From the NCBI RefSeq assembly GCF_047663525.1, contig NC_092617.1, positions 5,871,501 to 5,935,500 of the forward strand: a stretch of 64,000 bases of DNA. Reading direction: 5' to 3'. The notes under the pieces are model-generated. The model worked only from the letters and a program-made list of their open reading frames with translations, was not told the DNA's origin and did not search any database. Position numbers and translations under genes: made by a program. The DNA is from Anas platyrhynchos (lineage: Eukaryota; Chordata; Aves; Anseriformes; Anatidae). Shown here piece after piece: positions 44,580 through 56,620 of the stretch; the first letter of the stretch is position 1, and the number at the start of each line of letters is the position of its first letter.

Positions 44580-45780
44580 AAGTGAGGTTTTCTACCCAAA
44601 ATTGAGGCTGAGCGCGACAAAAATGGCAAAAATTTGGGGTTTCCTAGAGGAGGTCGAGCACAACCGAAATGGCTCAAAACTGCGATTTTTTTAAATAATT
44701 TTGCAGCTGAGCATCGGTCAAAGACCTCAAAATTGGCTTTTCTAGGGAAAATCGAGGGTGAATATTTTTGGCAGGGCTCAAAATCGGTTTTTCCTCGAAA
44801 AAACTGGGGTCGAACAGGGCAAGCGCAGCCCAAAATCGGAGTTTCCTAGAGAAGATCGAGGTCGAGCATCACTGCACAGCTGAAAAAGTGAGATTTCCTC
44901 TAAAAATATCAGAGCTGAGCGTCACCGCGCAGCTCAAAATTGAGATTTCCTCTAAAAATATCAAATCGGAGCGTCACTGCGCAGCTCAAAATTGAGATTT
45001 CCTCTAAAAATACCCATCTGGGCATCTCTGCGCAACCCAAAAATGAGATTTTTCTCTAAAAATATCAATTCTGAGCATCTCTGGGCAACCCAAAAATGAG
45101 ATTTCTTCTAAAAATATCAATTCTGAGCATCTCTGGGCAACCCAAAAATGAGATTTCTTCTAAAAATATCAATTCTGAGCGTCACTGAGCAGCTCAAAAT
45201 TGAGATTTCCTCTAAAAATACCAATCTGGGCATCTCTGCGCAACCCAAAAATGAGATTTTTCTCTAAAAATATCAAATCTGAGTGTCACGGAACAGCTCA
45301 AAGATGAGATTTTCTCTAAAAATATCAATTCTGAGCATCTCTGGGCAACCCAAAAATGAGATTTCTTCTAAAAATATCAAATCTCAGCATCACTGCGCAG
45401 CTCAAAGATGGGATTTTCTCCAAAAATATCAATTCTGAGCATCACTGAACGGCTCAAAAATGAGATTTTCTCCAAAAATATCAAATCTGCGCACCACTGA
45501 ACAGCCTAAAAATGGGATTTTCTCCAAAAATATCAAATCTGAGCATCTCTGCGCAGCTCAAAAATGGGATTTCCTCCAAAATTATCTAATCTGAGATAAT
45601 TTTGAGATAATATCGAGGCGGTGCACGGCTCAAACTCGCCTTTTCCTTGGAACACCAAACCTGAGCATCCCACAAAAACCTCAAAAATTGATTTTTTGGG
45701 AAGAAAATCGAGGTTGAGGACCTCCGGCACAGCTCCAGGCTGGATTTTTTCTAGAAAAATCTCCAGGTTGAGCACTGCTG
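44580..45780 (-). repeat. AGCT-containing array nearest alpha CH1
   Basis: Units of about 55-60 bases with GAGATTTCCTCTAAAAATAT, CAATTCTGAGCATCTCTGGG and GCGCAGCTCAAAATTGAGAT. AGCT recurs in many units (CAGCTCAAA). It is probably the CH1-proximal end of the alpha switch region, read on the reverse strand. Confidence 0.55.
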
Positions 45781-45839
45781 GTGGGATGGAACCTCATCGG
45801 GGTGGGTTTTTGGGGGGGTTCTTGGGTGGGCTTTGCTGG

Positions 45840-48800
45840 GACATCTAGGTGGGCTTCCCTAGCAGATCTAGGTGGGCTTCCATAGCACGTCTAGGGGAAT
45901 ATGGCTAGAAAAGCTAGGTGGGCATGGCCAGAACATCTAGGTGGGCTTCCGTAGCACGTCTAGGTCAGCATGGCCAGAAAATTTGGGGGGGCTTCCCTAG
46001 CAGATCTAGGTGGGCTTCTGTAGCACGTCTAGGGGAGTATGGCTAGAAAAGCTGGGTGGGCATGGCCAGCATGTCTGGGTGGGCTTCCCTAGCACATCTA
46101 GGTGGGCTTCCATAGCACGTCTGGGTGAGCATGGCTGGAAAATCCGGGTGGGCTTCCCTAGCATGTCTAGGTGGGCTTCCATAGCACATCTAGGAGAGTA
46201 TGGCCAGAAAAGCTAGGTGGGCATGGCCAGCACACCTAGGTGAGCTTCCCAAGCTTATCTAGGTGGGCTTCCATAGCTCATCTAGGAGAGCTCGGCCAGA
46301 AAAGCGAGGTGGGCTTCCCTAGCAGATCTAGGTGGGCTTCCATAGCACGTCTAGGTGGGCTTCCCTAGCATGTGTAGGTGGGCTTCCATAGCACGTCTAG
46401 GGGACTATGGCTAGAAAAGCTAGGTGGGCTTCCATAGCACATCTCGGTGGGCTTCCGTAGCACGTCTAGGGGAGTATGGCTGGAAAATCTGGGTGGGCTT
46501 CCCTAGCATGTCTAGGTGGGCTTCCCTAGAAGCTCATCTAGATGGGCATGGCCAGAAAAGCTAGGTGGGCTTCCATAGCACGTCTAGGTGGGCTTCCCTA
46601 GAAGCTCATCTAGGTGGGCATGGCCAGAAAAGCTAGGTGGGCTTCCATAGCACGTCTAGGGAAGCATGGCCAAAAAAGCTGGGTGGGCTTTGCTAGAACA
46701 GCTAGGTGGGCTTCCGTAGCACGTCTAGGTGGGCTTCCCTAGCAGATCTAGGTGGGCTTCCATAGCACACCTAGGGGAGTTTTCCTAGCTCATCTAGGGG
46801 AGCATGGATAGAAAAGCTAGGTGGGCTTCCATAGCACGTCTAGGTGGGCTTCCATAGCACGTCTAGGTGGGCTTCCATAGCTTATCTGGGTGGGCTTTGC
46901 TAGCACAGCTAGGTGGGCTTCCATAGCACATCTAGGGGAGCATGGCCAGAAAATTTGGGTGGGCTTCCCTAGCACATCTAGGTGGGCTTCCATAGCACGT
47001 CTAGGGGAATATGGCTAGAAAAGCTAGGTGGGCTTCCATAGCAGATCTAGGTGAGCATGGCCAGAAAATCCGGGTGGGCTTCTCTAGCACATCTAGGTGG
47101 GCTTCCCTAGCACATCTAGGGGAGTATGGCTAGAAAAGCTAGGTGGGCACGGCCAGAACATCTAGGTGGGCTTCCATGGCACGTCTAGGGGGGCTTCCCT
47201 AGCTCATCAAGGTGAGCATGGATAGAAAAGCTAGGGGAGCTTCCCTAGCATGTCTGGGTGGGCTTCTGTAGCTCATCTAGGTGGGCATGGCCAAAAAACC
47301 TAGGTGGGCTTCCATACCGTGTCTAGGTGACCATGGCCTGAAAAGCTGGGTGATATTTGCTAGCACATCTAGGTGGGCTTCCATAGCACGTCTGGGTGAG
47401 CATGGCTGGAAAATCTGGGTGGGCTTCCCTAGCATGTCTAGGTGGGCTTCCATAGCACATCTAGGAGAGTATGGCCAGAAAAGCTAGGTGGGCATGGCCA
47501 GCACACCTAGGTGAGCTTCCCAAGCTTATCTAGGTGGGCTTCCATAGCTCATCTAGGAGAGCTCGGCCAGAAAAGCGAGGTGGGCTTCCCTAGCACATCT
47601 AGGTGGGCTTCCATAGCACGTCTAGGGAAGCATGGCCAAAAAAGCTGGGTGGGCTTTGCTAGAACAGCTAGGTGGGCTTCCGTAGCATGTCTAGGTGGGC
47701 TTGCCTAGCAGATCTAGGTGAGGATGGCCAGAAAATTCGGGTGGGCATTGCTAGCACATCTAGGTGGGCTTCCCTAGCAGATCTAGGTGGGCTTCCATAG
47801 CACGTCTAGGTGGGCTTCCATAGCACGTCTAGGGGACTATGGCTAGAAAAGCTAGGTGGGCTTCCATAGCACATCTCGGTGGGCTTCCCTAGCACATCTA
47901 GGTGGGCTTCCGTAGCACGTCTAGGGGAGTATGGCTGGAAAATCTGGGTGAGCTTCCCTAGCATGTCTAGGTGGGCTTCCCTAGAAGCTCATCTAGATGG
48001 GCATGGCCAGAAAAGCTAGGTGGGCTTCCATAGCACGTCTAGGGCAGTATGGCCAGAAAATCTGGGTGGGCATTGCTAGCACTGCTTGGTGGGCTTCCAT
48101 AACATGTCTAGGTGGGCTTCCCTAGCAGGTCTAGATGAGCATGGCCAGAAAATTTGGGTGGGCATTGCTAGCACATCTAGGTGGGCTTCCCTAGCACATC
48201 TAGGTGGGCTTCCATAGCACGTCTAGGGGACTATGGCTAGAAAAGCTAGGTGGGCTTCCATAGCACATCTCGGTGGGCTTCCCTAGCACATCTAGGTGGG
48301 CTTCCGTAGCACGTCTAGGGGAGTATGGCTGGAAAATCTGGGTGGGCTTCCCTAGCATGTCTAGGTGGGCTTCCCTAGAAGCTCATCTAGATGGGCATGG
48401 CCAGAAAAGCTAGGTGGGCTTCCATAGCACGTCTAGGGCAGTATGGCCAGAAAATCTGGGTGGGCATTGCTAGCACTGCTTGGTGGGCTTCCATAACATG
48501 TCTAGGTGGACTTCCCTAGCAGGTCTAGATGAGCATGGCCAGAAAATTTGGGTGGGCATTGCTAGCACATCTAGGTGGGCTTCCCTAGCACATCTAGGTG
48601 GGCTTCCATAGCTCATCTAGGTGAGCATGGCCAAAAAATCTGGGTTGGGTTCCCTAGCACATCTAGGTGGGCTTCCATAACACGTCTAGGTGAGTATGGC
48701 CAGAAAATTTGGGTGGGCTTCCCTAGCACATCTAGGTGGGCTTCCATAGCTCATCTAGGGGAGCTTTCCTTGCTTATCTAGGTGAGCATGGCCATCAGAG

Positions 48801-49700
48801 CTTGGTGGGCTTCCCTAGCACGTCTAGGTCAGCATGGCCAGAAAATTTGGGTGGGCATTGCTAGCACTGCTTGGTGGGCTTCCATGGCACGTCTAGGTGG
48901 GCTTCTGTAGCTCATCTGGGTGAGCATGGCCAGAAAACCTGGGTGGGCTTTGCTAGCACTGCTTGGTGGGCTTCCCTAGCATATCTAGGTGGGCTTCCAT
49001 AGCACGTCTAGGGGAGTATGGCTAGAAAAGCTAGGTGGGAACGGCCAGCATGTCTGGGTGGGCTTCCGTAGCACGTCTAGGTGGGCTTCTGTAGCTCATC
49101 CAGGGGAGCATGGCCAAAAAATCTGGGTTGGGTTCCCTAGCACATCCTGGTGGGCTTCCGTGGCACGTCTAGGGGAGCTTCCCTGGTAGATCTAGGTGAT
49201 CATGGCCAGCAGAGCTTGGTGGGCTTCCCTAGCTCATCTGGGTGGGCTCTGCTAGGACATCTAGGTGGGCTTCCATAGCACGTCTAGGTGAGCATGGCCA
49301 GAAAACCGAGGTGGGCTTCTCCAGAACATCTAGGTGGGTTTCCGTAGCTCATCTAGTGGAGCATGGCCAAAAAATCTGGGTGGGCATTGCTAGAATATCT
49401 AGGTGGGCTTCCATAACACGTCTAGGGGGGCTTCCCAAGCTCATTTGGGTGAGCATGGCCAGAAAACCTAGGTGGGCTTCCATAGCACATCTCGGTGGGC
49501 TTCCATAATGCATCTAGGTGGGCTTCCATAGCACGTCTAGGGGAGCATGGCCAGAAAATCTGGGTGGGCTTCCCTAGGAGATCTGGGTGGGCTTCCCTAG
49601 CCCGTCTGGGTGGGCTTCCCTTGCTCCTTCAGGTGAGTATGGCCAAAAAATCTGGGTGGGCATGGCCAAAAAACCCAGGTGGGCTTCCATAGCACGTCTA
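45840..49700 (-). repeat. Switch alpha region, main AGCT-bearing array
   Basis: About 3.9 kb of units of roughly 25-27 bases: CTAGGTGGGCTTCCATAGCA with CGTCTAGG, mixed with GGGCATGGCCAGAAAAGCTA. AGCT occurs repeatedly (AAAAGCTAGG, TAGCTCATCTAGG). It lies upstream of Calpha1 in the IgA transcription sense and on the far side from Cmu, as required for inversional switching. A block of about 390 bases is duplicated almost exactly (47831 onward and 48225 onward), and a 200-base block at 46121 recurs at 47392. The Smu-like position and AGCT density make this the best Salpha candidate. Confidence 0.65.
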
Positions 49701-52700
49701 GGTGACCACCATCCCCTTGGTGGCCACCATGACCTCCTGGTGACCTCCACCATGACCCCTTGGTGGCCACCATGACCTCTTGGTGGCCACCACCATCACC
49801 TTCTAATGGCCACCATGAGCTCTTCTTGATGGCCACCATGACCCCTTGGTGACCTCCACCATGACCCCTTGGTGACCACCATCATGACCCCTTGGTGGCC
49901 ACCATGACCTCCTGGTGACCTCCACCATGACCTCTTGGTGGCCACCATGAGCTCTTCTTGGTGGCTACCATGACCTCTTGGTGGCCACCATGACCTCTTG
50001 GTGGCCACCACCGTCACCTCCTAGTGGCCACCATGATCTCCTGGTGACCTCCACCATGACCCCTTGGTGGCCACCGTGACCTCCTGGTGACCTCCAACAT
50101 GACCCCTTGGTGGCCACCATGACCTTTTGGTGGCCACCATGACCCCTTGGTGGCCACCATGACCTCCTTTTAGTGGCCACCACCATGACCTCCTGGTGGC
50201 CACCACCATGACCCCTTGGTGACCTCCACCATGACCCCTTGGTGGCCACCATGACCTCCTTTTAGTGGCCACCACCATGACCCCTTGGTGGCCACCATGA
50301 CCTCCTGGTGACCTCCACCATGACCTCCTGGTGGCCACCACCTTGACCCCTTGGTGGCCACCATGACCTTTTGGTGGCCACCATGACCCCTTGGTAGCCA
50401 CCACGAGCCCTTGGTGACCTCCACCATGACCCCTTGGTGGCCACCATGACCTCCTTTTAGTGGCCACCACCATGACCCCTTGGTGGCCACTATGACCTCC
50501 TGGTGACCTCCATCGTGACCCCTTGGTGGCCACCACCATGACCTCTTGGTAGCCACAATGACCCCTTGGTGGCCACCACCATGACCTCTTGGTGACCTCC
50601 ACCATGACCTCCTGGTGGCCACCACCATGACCTTTTGGTAGCCACAATGACCTTCTGGTGACCTCCACCATGACCTCCTGGTGGCCACCACCATGACCCC
50701 TTGGTGGCCACCATCATGACCTCTTGGTAGCCACCATGACCCCTTGATGGCCACCACCATGACCCCTTGGTAGCCACCGTGACCCCTTGGTGGCCACCAT
50801 GACCTCCTGGTGACCTCCACCATGACCCCTTGGTGGCCACCACCATGACCTCCTGGTGACCTCCACCATGACCTCTCGGTGGCCACCATGACCTCCTCGT
50901 GGCCTCCACCATGACCCCTTGGTGGCCACCGTGACCTCCTGGTGACCTCCACCATGACCCCTTGGTGACCTCCACCATGACCTCCAGGTGGCCACCATGA
51001 CCTCCTTTTAGTGGCCACCACCATGACCTCTTGGTGACCGCCACCATGACCCCTTGGTGACCTCCACCGTGACCCCTTGGTGGCCACCATGACCTCCTTT
51101 TAGTGGCCACCACCATCACCTCCTGGTGGCCACCACCATGACCCCTTGGTGGCCACTATGACCTCCTGGTGACCTCCACTTTGACCCCTTGGTGGCCACC
51201 ACCATGACCCCTTGGTGGCCACCACCGTCACCTCCTAGTGGCCACCATGATCTCCTGGTGACCTCCACCATGACCCCTTGGTGGCCACCATGACCTCCTG
51301 GTGACCTCCACCGTGACCCCTTGGTGGCCACCATGACCTCCTGGTGACCTCCACCATGACCTCTCGGTGGCCACCCTGACCTCCTCGTGGCCTCCACCAT
51401 GACCCCTTGGTGGCCACCGTGACCTTCTGGTGACCTCCACCATGACCCCTTGGTGGCCACTATGACCTCCTGGTGACCTCCACTTTGACCCCTTGGTGGC
51501 CACCCCCATGACCCCTTGGTGGCCACCACCATGACCCCTTGGTGGCCACCACCATGACCTCCTGGTGACCTCCACCATGACCCCTTGGTGGCCACCATGA
51601 CCTCCTGATGACCTCCACCATGACCCCTTGGTGGCCACCGTGACCTCCTGGTGACCTCCACCATGACCTCTTGGTAGCCACTTTGACCTCTTGGTGGCCA
51701 CCATGACCTCCTGGTGGCCACCACCGTGACCTCTTGGTGACCTCCACAATGACCCCTTGGTGGCCACCATCGTGACCTCCTGGTGACCTCCACTTTGACC
51801 CCTTGGTGGCCACCACCATGACCCTTTAGTGGCCACCACCATGACCTCCTGGTGGCCACCACCATGACCCCTTGGTGGTCACCATGGCCTCCTGGTGACC
51901 TCCACCATGACCCCTTGGTGGCCACCACCATGACCTCCTGGTGACCTCCACCATGACCTCTTGGTAGCCACCATGACCTCTCGGTGGCCACCCTGACCTC
52001 CTCGTGGCCTCCACCATGACCCCTTGGTGGCCACCGTGACCTTCTGGTGACCTCCACCATGACCTCCTGGTGGCCACCACCATGACCCCTTGATGGCCAC
52101 CACCATGACCCCTTGGTAGCCACCGTGACCCCTTGGTGGCCACCATGACCCCTTGGTGGCCACCACCATGACCTCCTGGTGACCTCCACCATGACCTCTT
52201 GGTAGCCACAATGACCCCTTGGTGGCCACCACCATGACCTCTTGGTGACCTCCACCATGACCCCTTGGTGGCCACCGTGACCTTCTGGTGACCTCCACCA
52301 TGACCTCTTGGTGACCTCCACCATGACCCCTTGGTGGCCGCCACCATGAGCTCTTCTTGGTGGCTACCATGACCTCTTGGTGGCCACCATGACCCCTTGG
52401 TGGCCACCACCGTCACCTCCTAGTGGCCACCATGATCTCCTGGTGACCTCCACCATGACCCCTTGGTGGCCACCGTGACCTCCTGATGACCTCCACCATG
52501 ACCTCTTGGTAGCCACCGTGACCCCTTGGTGACCTCCACCATGACCCCTTGGTGGCCACCATGACCTCCTGGTGACCTCCACTTTGACCCCTTGGTGGCC
52601 ACCACCATGACCCCTTGGTGGCTACCACCATGACCTCTAGGTGGCCACCATGACCTCCTGGTGACCTCCATCGTGACCCCTTGGTGGCCACCACCGTGAC

Positions 52701-52760
52701 CCCTTGGTGGCCACTTTGACCTCTTGGTGGCCACTGTGACCTCCTGGTGGCCCTCCCGCG
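49700..52760 (-). repeat. Second alpha-side array, G-rich on the IgA strand
   Basis: About 3 kb of CCACCATGACCCCTTGGTGG and CCACCATGACCTCCTGGTGA units of about 24-27 bases. On the reverse strand it is G-rich (GGTGGAGGTCACCAAGGGGT) and full of palindromic GGTGGCCACC. AGCT is rare (GAGCTCTTCTTGG copies near 49.8, 49.95 and 52.35 kb). Transcribed toward Calpha, its G-rich strand would be the non-template strand, favouring R-loops. It could be the 5' part of Salpha. Long Trp/Gly/His-rich frames are artefacts. Confidence 0.55.
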
Positions 52761-52799
52761 CCCACCTCTCCCCACGCGTCGTCTCCTTCGCCAGCACCA

Positions 52800-54880
52800 A
52801 CCTGGAGGGAAAGAGGAGAAAAATTGGGGTGAAAAACCTCGATTTTGGGTAAAGTACCCGGATTTGGGGTAAAATACACAGATTTGGGGTAAATTTCCTG
52901 GATTTGGGGTTAATTACCTCGATTTTGGGGTGAAGAATGCGGATTTTGGGGTGATGTGTTCTTGGGGGTGAATAAACTGGATTTTGGGGTGAATTACCTG
53001 AATTTGGGGTAAATTACATTGATTTTGTTCTGATTTGGGGTGAATTACCTGAATTTGGGGTAAGTTACATGGATTTTGTTCTGATTTGGGGTGAATTTCC
53101 TGGATTTGGGGTTAATTACATTGATTTTGGGGTGAATAATGCAGATTTGGGGGTGAATAAACTGGATTTTGGGGTGAATTACCTGAATTTGGGGTATGTT
53201 ACATGGATTTTGTTCTGATTTGGGGTGAATTACACAAATTTGGGGTAAAATACACGGATTTTGTTCTGATTTGGGGTGAATGACATGGATTTGGGGTGAA
53301 TTACCTCGATTTTGGGGTGAATAATGCAGATTTGGGGGTGAATAAACTGGATTTTGGGGTGAATTACCTGAATTTGGGGTAAGTTACATGGATTTTGTTC
53401 TGATTTGGGGTGAATTACATGGATTTGGGGTAAATTTCCTGGATTTGGGGTTAATTACCTCGATTTTGGGGTGAATAACGCGGATTTGGGGGTGACATGG
53501 GTTTGGGGGTGAATAAACTGAATTTTGGGGTGAATTACACGGATTTGGGGTAAATTACATGGATTTTGTTCTGATTTGGGGTAAATTTCCTGGATTTGGG
53601 GTTAATTACATCGATTTTGGGGTGAGTAACATGAATTTGGGGGTGACGTGGGTTTGGGGATGAATAAACTGGATTTTGGGGTGAATTACCCGAATTTTGG
53701 GTAAGTTACATGGATTTTGATCTGATTTGGGGTGAATTACACAAATTTGGGGTAAAATACACGGATTTTGTTCTGATTTGGGGTGAATGACATGGATTTG
53801 GGGTTAATTACCTCAATTTTGGGGTGAATAACATGGATTTGGGGGTGACGTGGGTTTGGGGGTGAATAAACTGGATTTTGGGGTGAATTACCCGAATTTT
53901 GGGTAAGTTACATGGATTTTGATCTGATTTGGGGTGAATTACATGGATTTGGGGTTAATTACCTCAATTTTGGGGTGAATAATGCGGATTTTGGGGCTGA
54001 AATGGGTTTGGGGGTGAATAAAGTGGATTTGGGGGTGAATTACCTGAATTTGGGGTAAGTTACATGGGTTTTGTTCTGATTTGGGGTGAATTACACAAAT
54101 TTGGGGTAAAATACATGGATTTTGTTCTGATTTGGGGTGAATTACATGGATTTGGTGTTAATTACATCGATTTTGGGGTGAATAACGCGGATTTGGGGGT
54201 GACGTTCTTGGGGGTGAATAAACTGGATTTTGGGGTGAATTACCTGAATTTGTGGTAAATTACATGAATTTTGATCTGATTTGGGGTGAATTACACAAAT
54301 TTGGGGTAAAATACACGGATTTTGTTCTGATTTGGGGTGAATGACATGGATTTGGGGTGAATTACCTCGATTTTGGGGTGAATAATGCAGATTTGGGGGT
54401 GAATAAACTGGATTTTGGGGTGAATTACCTGAATTTGGGGTAAGTTACATGGATTTTGTTCTGATTTGGGGTGAATTACATGGATTTGGGGTAAATTTCC
54501 TGGATTTGGGGTTAATTACCTCGATTTTGGGGTGAATAACGCAGATTTGGGGGTGACATGGGTTTGGGGGTGAATAAACTGGATTTTGGGGTGAATTACC
54601 TGAATTTGGGGTAAGTTACATGGATTTTGTTCTGATTTGGGGTGAATTACCTCGATTTTGGGGTGAAATTCCTGATTTGGGGGTCAATTACCTGAATTTC
54701 AGGGCGAATTGCCCCAATTTGGGGTGAATTACCCGAATTTTGGGGTGAATACCCCGTATTTTGGGGTAAAATACCTTGATTACGGGGTGAATGGCATGGA
54801 TTTGGGGCTAAATTGCCTGGATTTGGGGGTGACTTGGATTTTGGGGTGAATTATCTGGATTTAGGGATTAATTAGCTAAT
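52800..54880. repeat. GATTTGGGGTGAATTACCTG array
   Basis: About 2 kb of units of roughly 50-60 bases with GGATTTTGTTCTGATTTGGG, GTGAATAAACTGGATTTTGG and GGTGAATTACCTGAATTTGG. G/T-rich on the forward strand, no gene. The last part (54.65-54.88 kb) is degenerate. Confidence 0.75.
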
Positions 54881-54889
54881 TTTACGGGC

Positions 54890-55380
54890 CCTTTCAGTGC
54901 TTGATCCGATCGGTTATTGATCCTATTGATTATTGATCCTATCGATTATTGATCCGATTGGTTATTGATCCTATTGGTTACTGACCCTATTATTTATTGA
55001 CCCCATTGATTATTGGTCCTATGGGCCATATAGGTTATTGATCATATTGGTTATTGATCCTATCAATTATTGATCCTATTGGTCATCGATCTGATGGGTT
55101 ATTGACCCTATTGGTCATCAATCCTATCGGTTATTAACCCTATTGGTTATTGATCCTACCCATTATTGACCCTATGGGTTATTGACCCTATTGGTTATTG
55201 ATCCTACCCATTATTGGCCCTATCAGTTATTGACCCTATTGGTTATCAATCCTATGGGTTATTGACCCTATTATTGACCCTATTGGTTATCGATGCGAGG
55301 GGTTATCAATAACCCGATTGATTATCGATTGATTATTAATCGCTCCCATTGACTATCGATCCTACAGGTTACCGCCCCTC
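54890..55380. repeat. GGTTATTGATCCTATT tandem repeat
   Basis: About 480 bases of a 15-17-base unit GGTTATTGATCCTATT / GGGTTATTGACCCTATT. No gene. Confidence 0.8.
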
Positions 55381-55399
55381 CCCATAATCGATCCCATTG

Positions 55400-55700
55400 G
55401 TTATTGATCGCCCCACAGCGATCCCACAGCGACCCCCGGCGGCCGCCGCGCCAAAACACCCCAAACGGCACCAAAACGGGGCCAGAAACGGCAATTTTGG
55501 GCCTCTCCTGCCCCCCTGCTGCCACGGTGGCCGATTTCTGCAGAAATTCACCCAAATGCGTGGGAGTGGTGATGACGTCATCAGCCCGGATAGGATTTTT
55601 TTTTTTTCCACCCCGGGGGAAGCAGCCAATGGGGTTGTTTTGGGTAATTTTGGGTTATTTCTGTTATTGCAGGTTTTTTGCAGCTCTCGGCTCCGGGCAG
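55400..55700 (+). promoter_or_regulatory. Candidate germline-transcript (I-region) promoter
   Basis: The only clearly unique, GC-rich stretch between the alpha and upsilon switch arrays. It holds a perfect palindromic STAT-type N4 site TTCTGCAGAA (55536-55545), a perfect CRE TGACGTCA inside the 14-base palindrome TGATGACGTCATCA (55570-55583), a CCGGGGGAAGCAGC element with PU.1-like GGGGGAAG (55614-55621), and CCAAT (55626-55630). STAT6, PU.1 and ATF/CREB sites are the known control set of mammalian I-gamma/I-epsilon promoters. It lies about 1 kb upstream of Supsilon, so I-upsilon is the likeliest target; the symmetric sites would also allow reverse transcription toward Salpha. Confidence 0.55.
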
Positions 55701-56620
55701 AGCTCGGTGCCCAAAATCGCCAACGGGGACCCAAAATCGCCTCTCTTGACCCCAAAATCTCAGCGCGGGTCGAGGGGGATTTGAGGAGGACCCAAAAATC
55801 CCGCGCGGACCCCAAAATCTCCATTATGGACCTCAAAATTTGCATCCGGGCTCAAAAACCTCAATTATGGGCTCCAAAACTCTGCCACGGACCCCAAAAC
55901 TTCAATATTCACCCCAAAATTCCAGCAGGGCTCAAGATCATCAGCATGGACCCAAAATCTCCGTTTTTGACTCAAAAACCTCCGTCACGGACCCAAAATC
56001 TCTGCTTTTGACCGCAAAACCTCCACCATGGACCCAAAATCTACATTTTTGACCGCAAAGCCTCCATCGCAGACCCAAAAATCTCCATTATGGACCCAAA
56101 ATCTCCAGCACGGACCCCAAAATATCCCCGGAAGACACAAAAAAATCCAGGATGGACCAAAAATCTCCATTATGGACCCAAAAACTCCAATATAGACCCC
56201 AAAACTCCACCAAGTGTCAAGAAGCTTCAGCATGGACCCAAAAATCTCTGTTATGGACCCAAAAACTTCATCATGGACTCTTGATCTTCATCATGGACCC
56301 AAAATCTCCATTTTGGACCCCAAAATCTCCCATCTGATCCCAGAATCTCAAGAAAAGATCAAAGGGCTCCAAAAATCTCCGTTATGGACCCAAAATCTCC
56401 ATTATGGACCCAAAAATCTCCATTATGGACCCAAAATCTTATCACGGTCCCAAAATGTCCAGGATGGACCCCAAAATGCCAGCAGGATTGAAAGGACTCT
56501 GAGACGGACCCAAAAATCTCCTTTTTGGACCCAAAAACTCCTGAGCGATCCCAGGGGATCCTCCCCGGACCCAAAATCTCCAGAACTGAGCCCAAAGCTC
56601 CAGCACGGACCAAGAAATGG
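55700..56620. repeat. GACCCAAAATCTCCATTATG array
   Basis: Units of about 28-30 bases with CATGGACCCAAAATCTCC and CAAAACTCCA. It lies between the candidate promoter and Supsilon, where an I-upsilon exon should be; a clear donor was not identified. Confidence 0.7.

Noticed and set aside
44159-44833. Reverse frame of 224 codons upstream of alpha CH1
   Set aside because: Runs through the CpG-rich segment and the repeat array with no recognisable domain; openness fits high GC.
49796-52800. Long reverse frames of Gly-His-Gln-Val-Met repeats
   Set aside because: Repeat artefact of the array with units of about 24-27 bp; open in several overlapping frames with no unique part.
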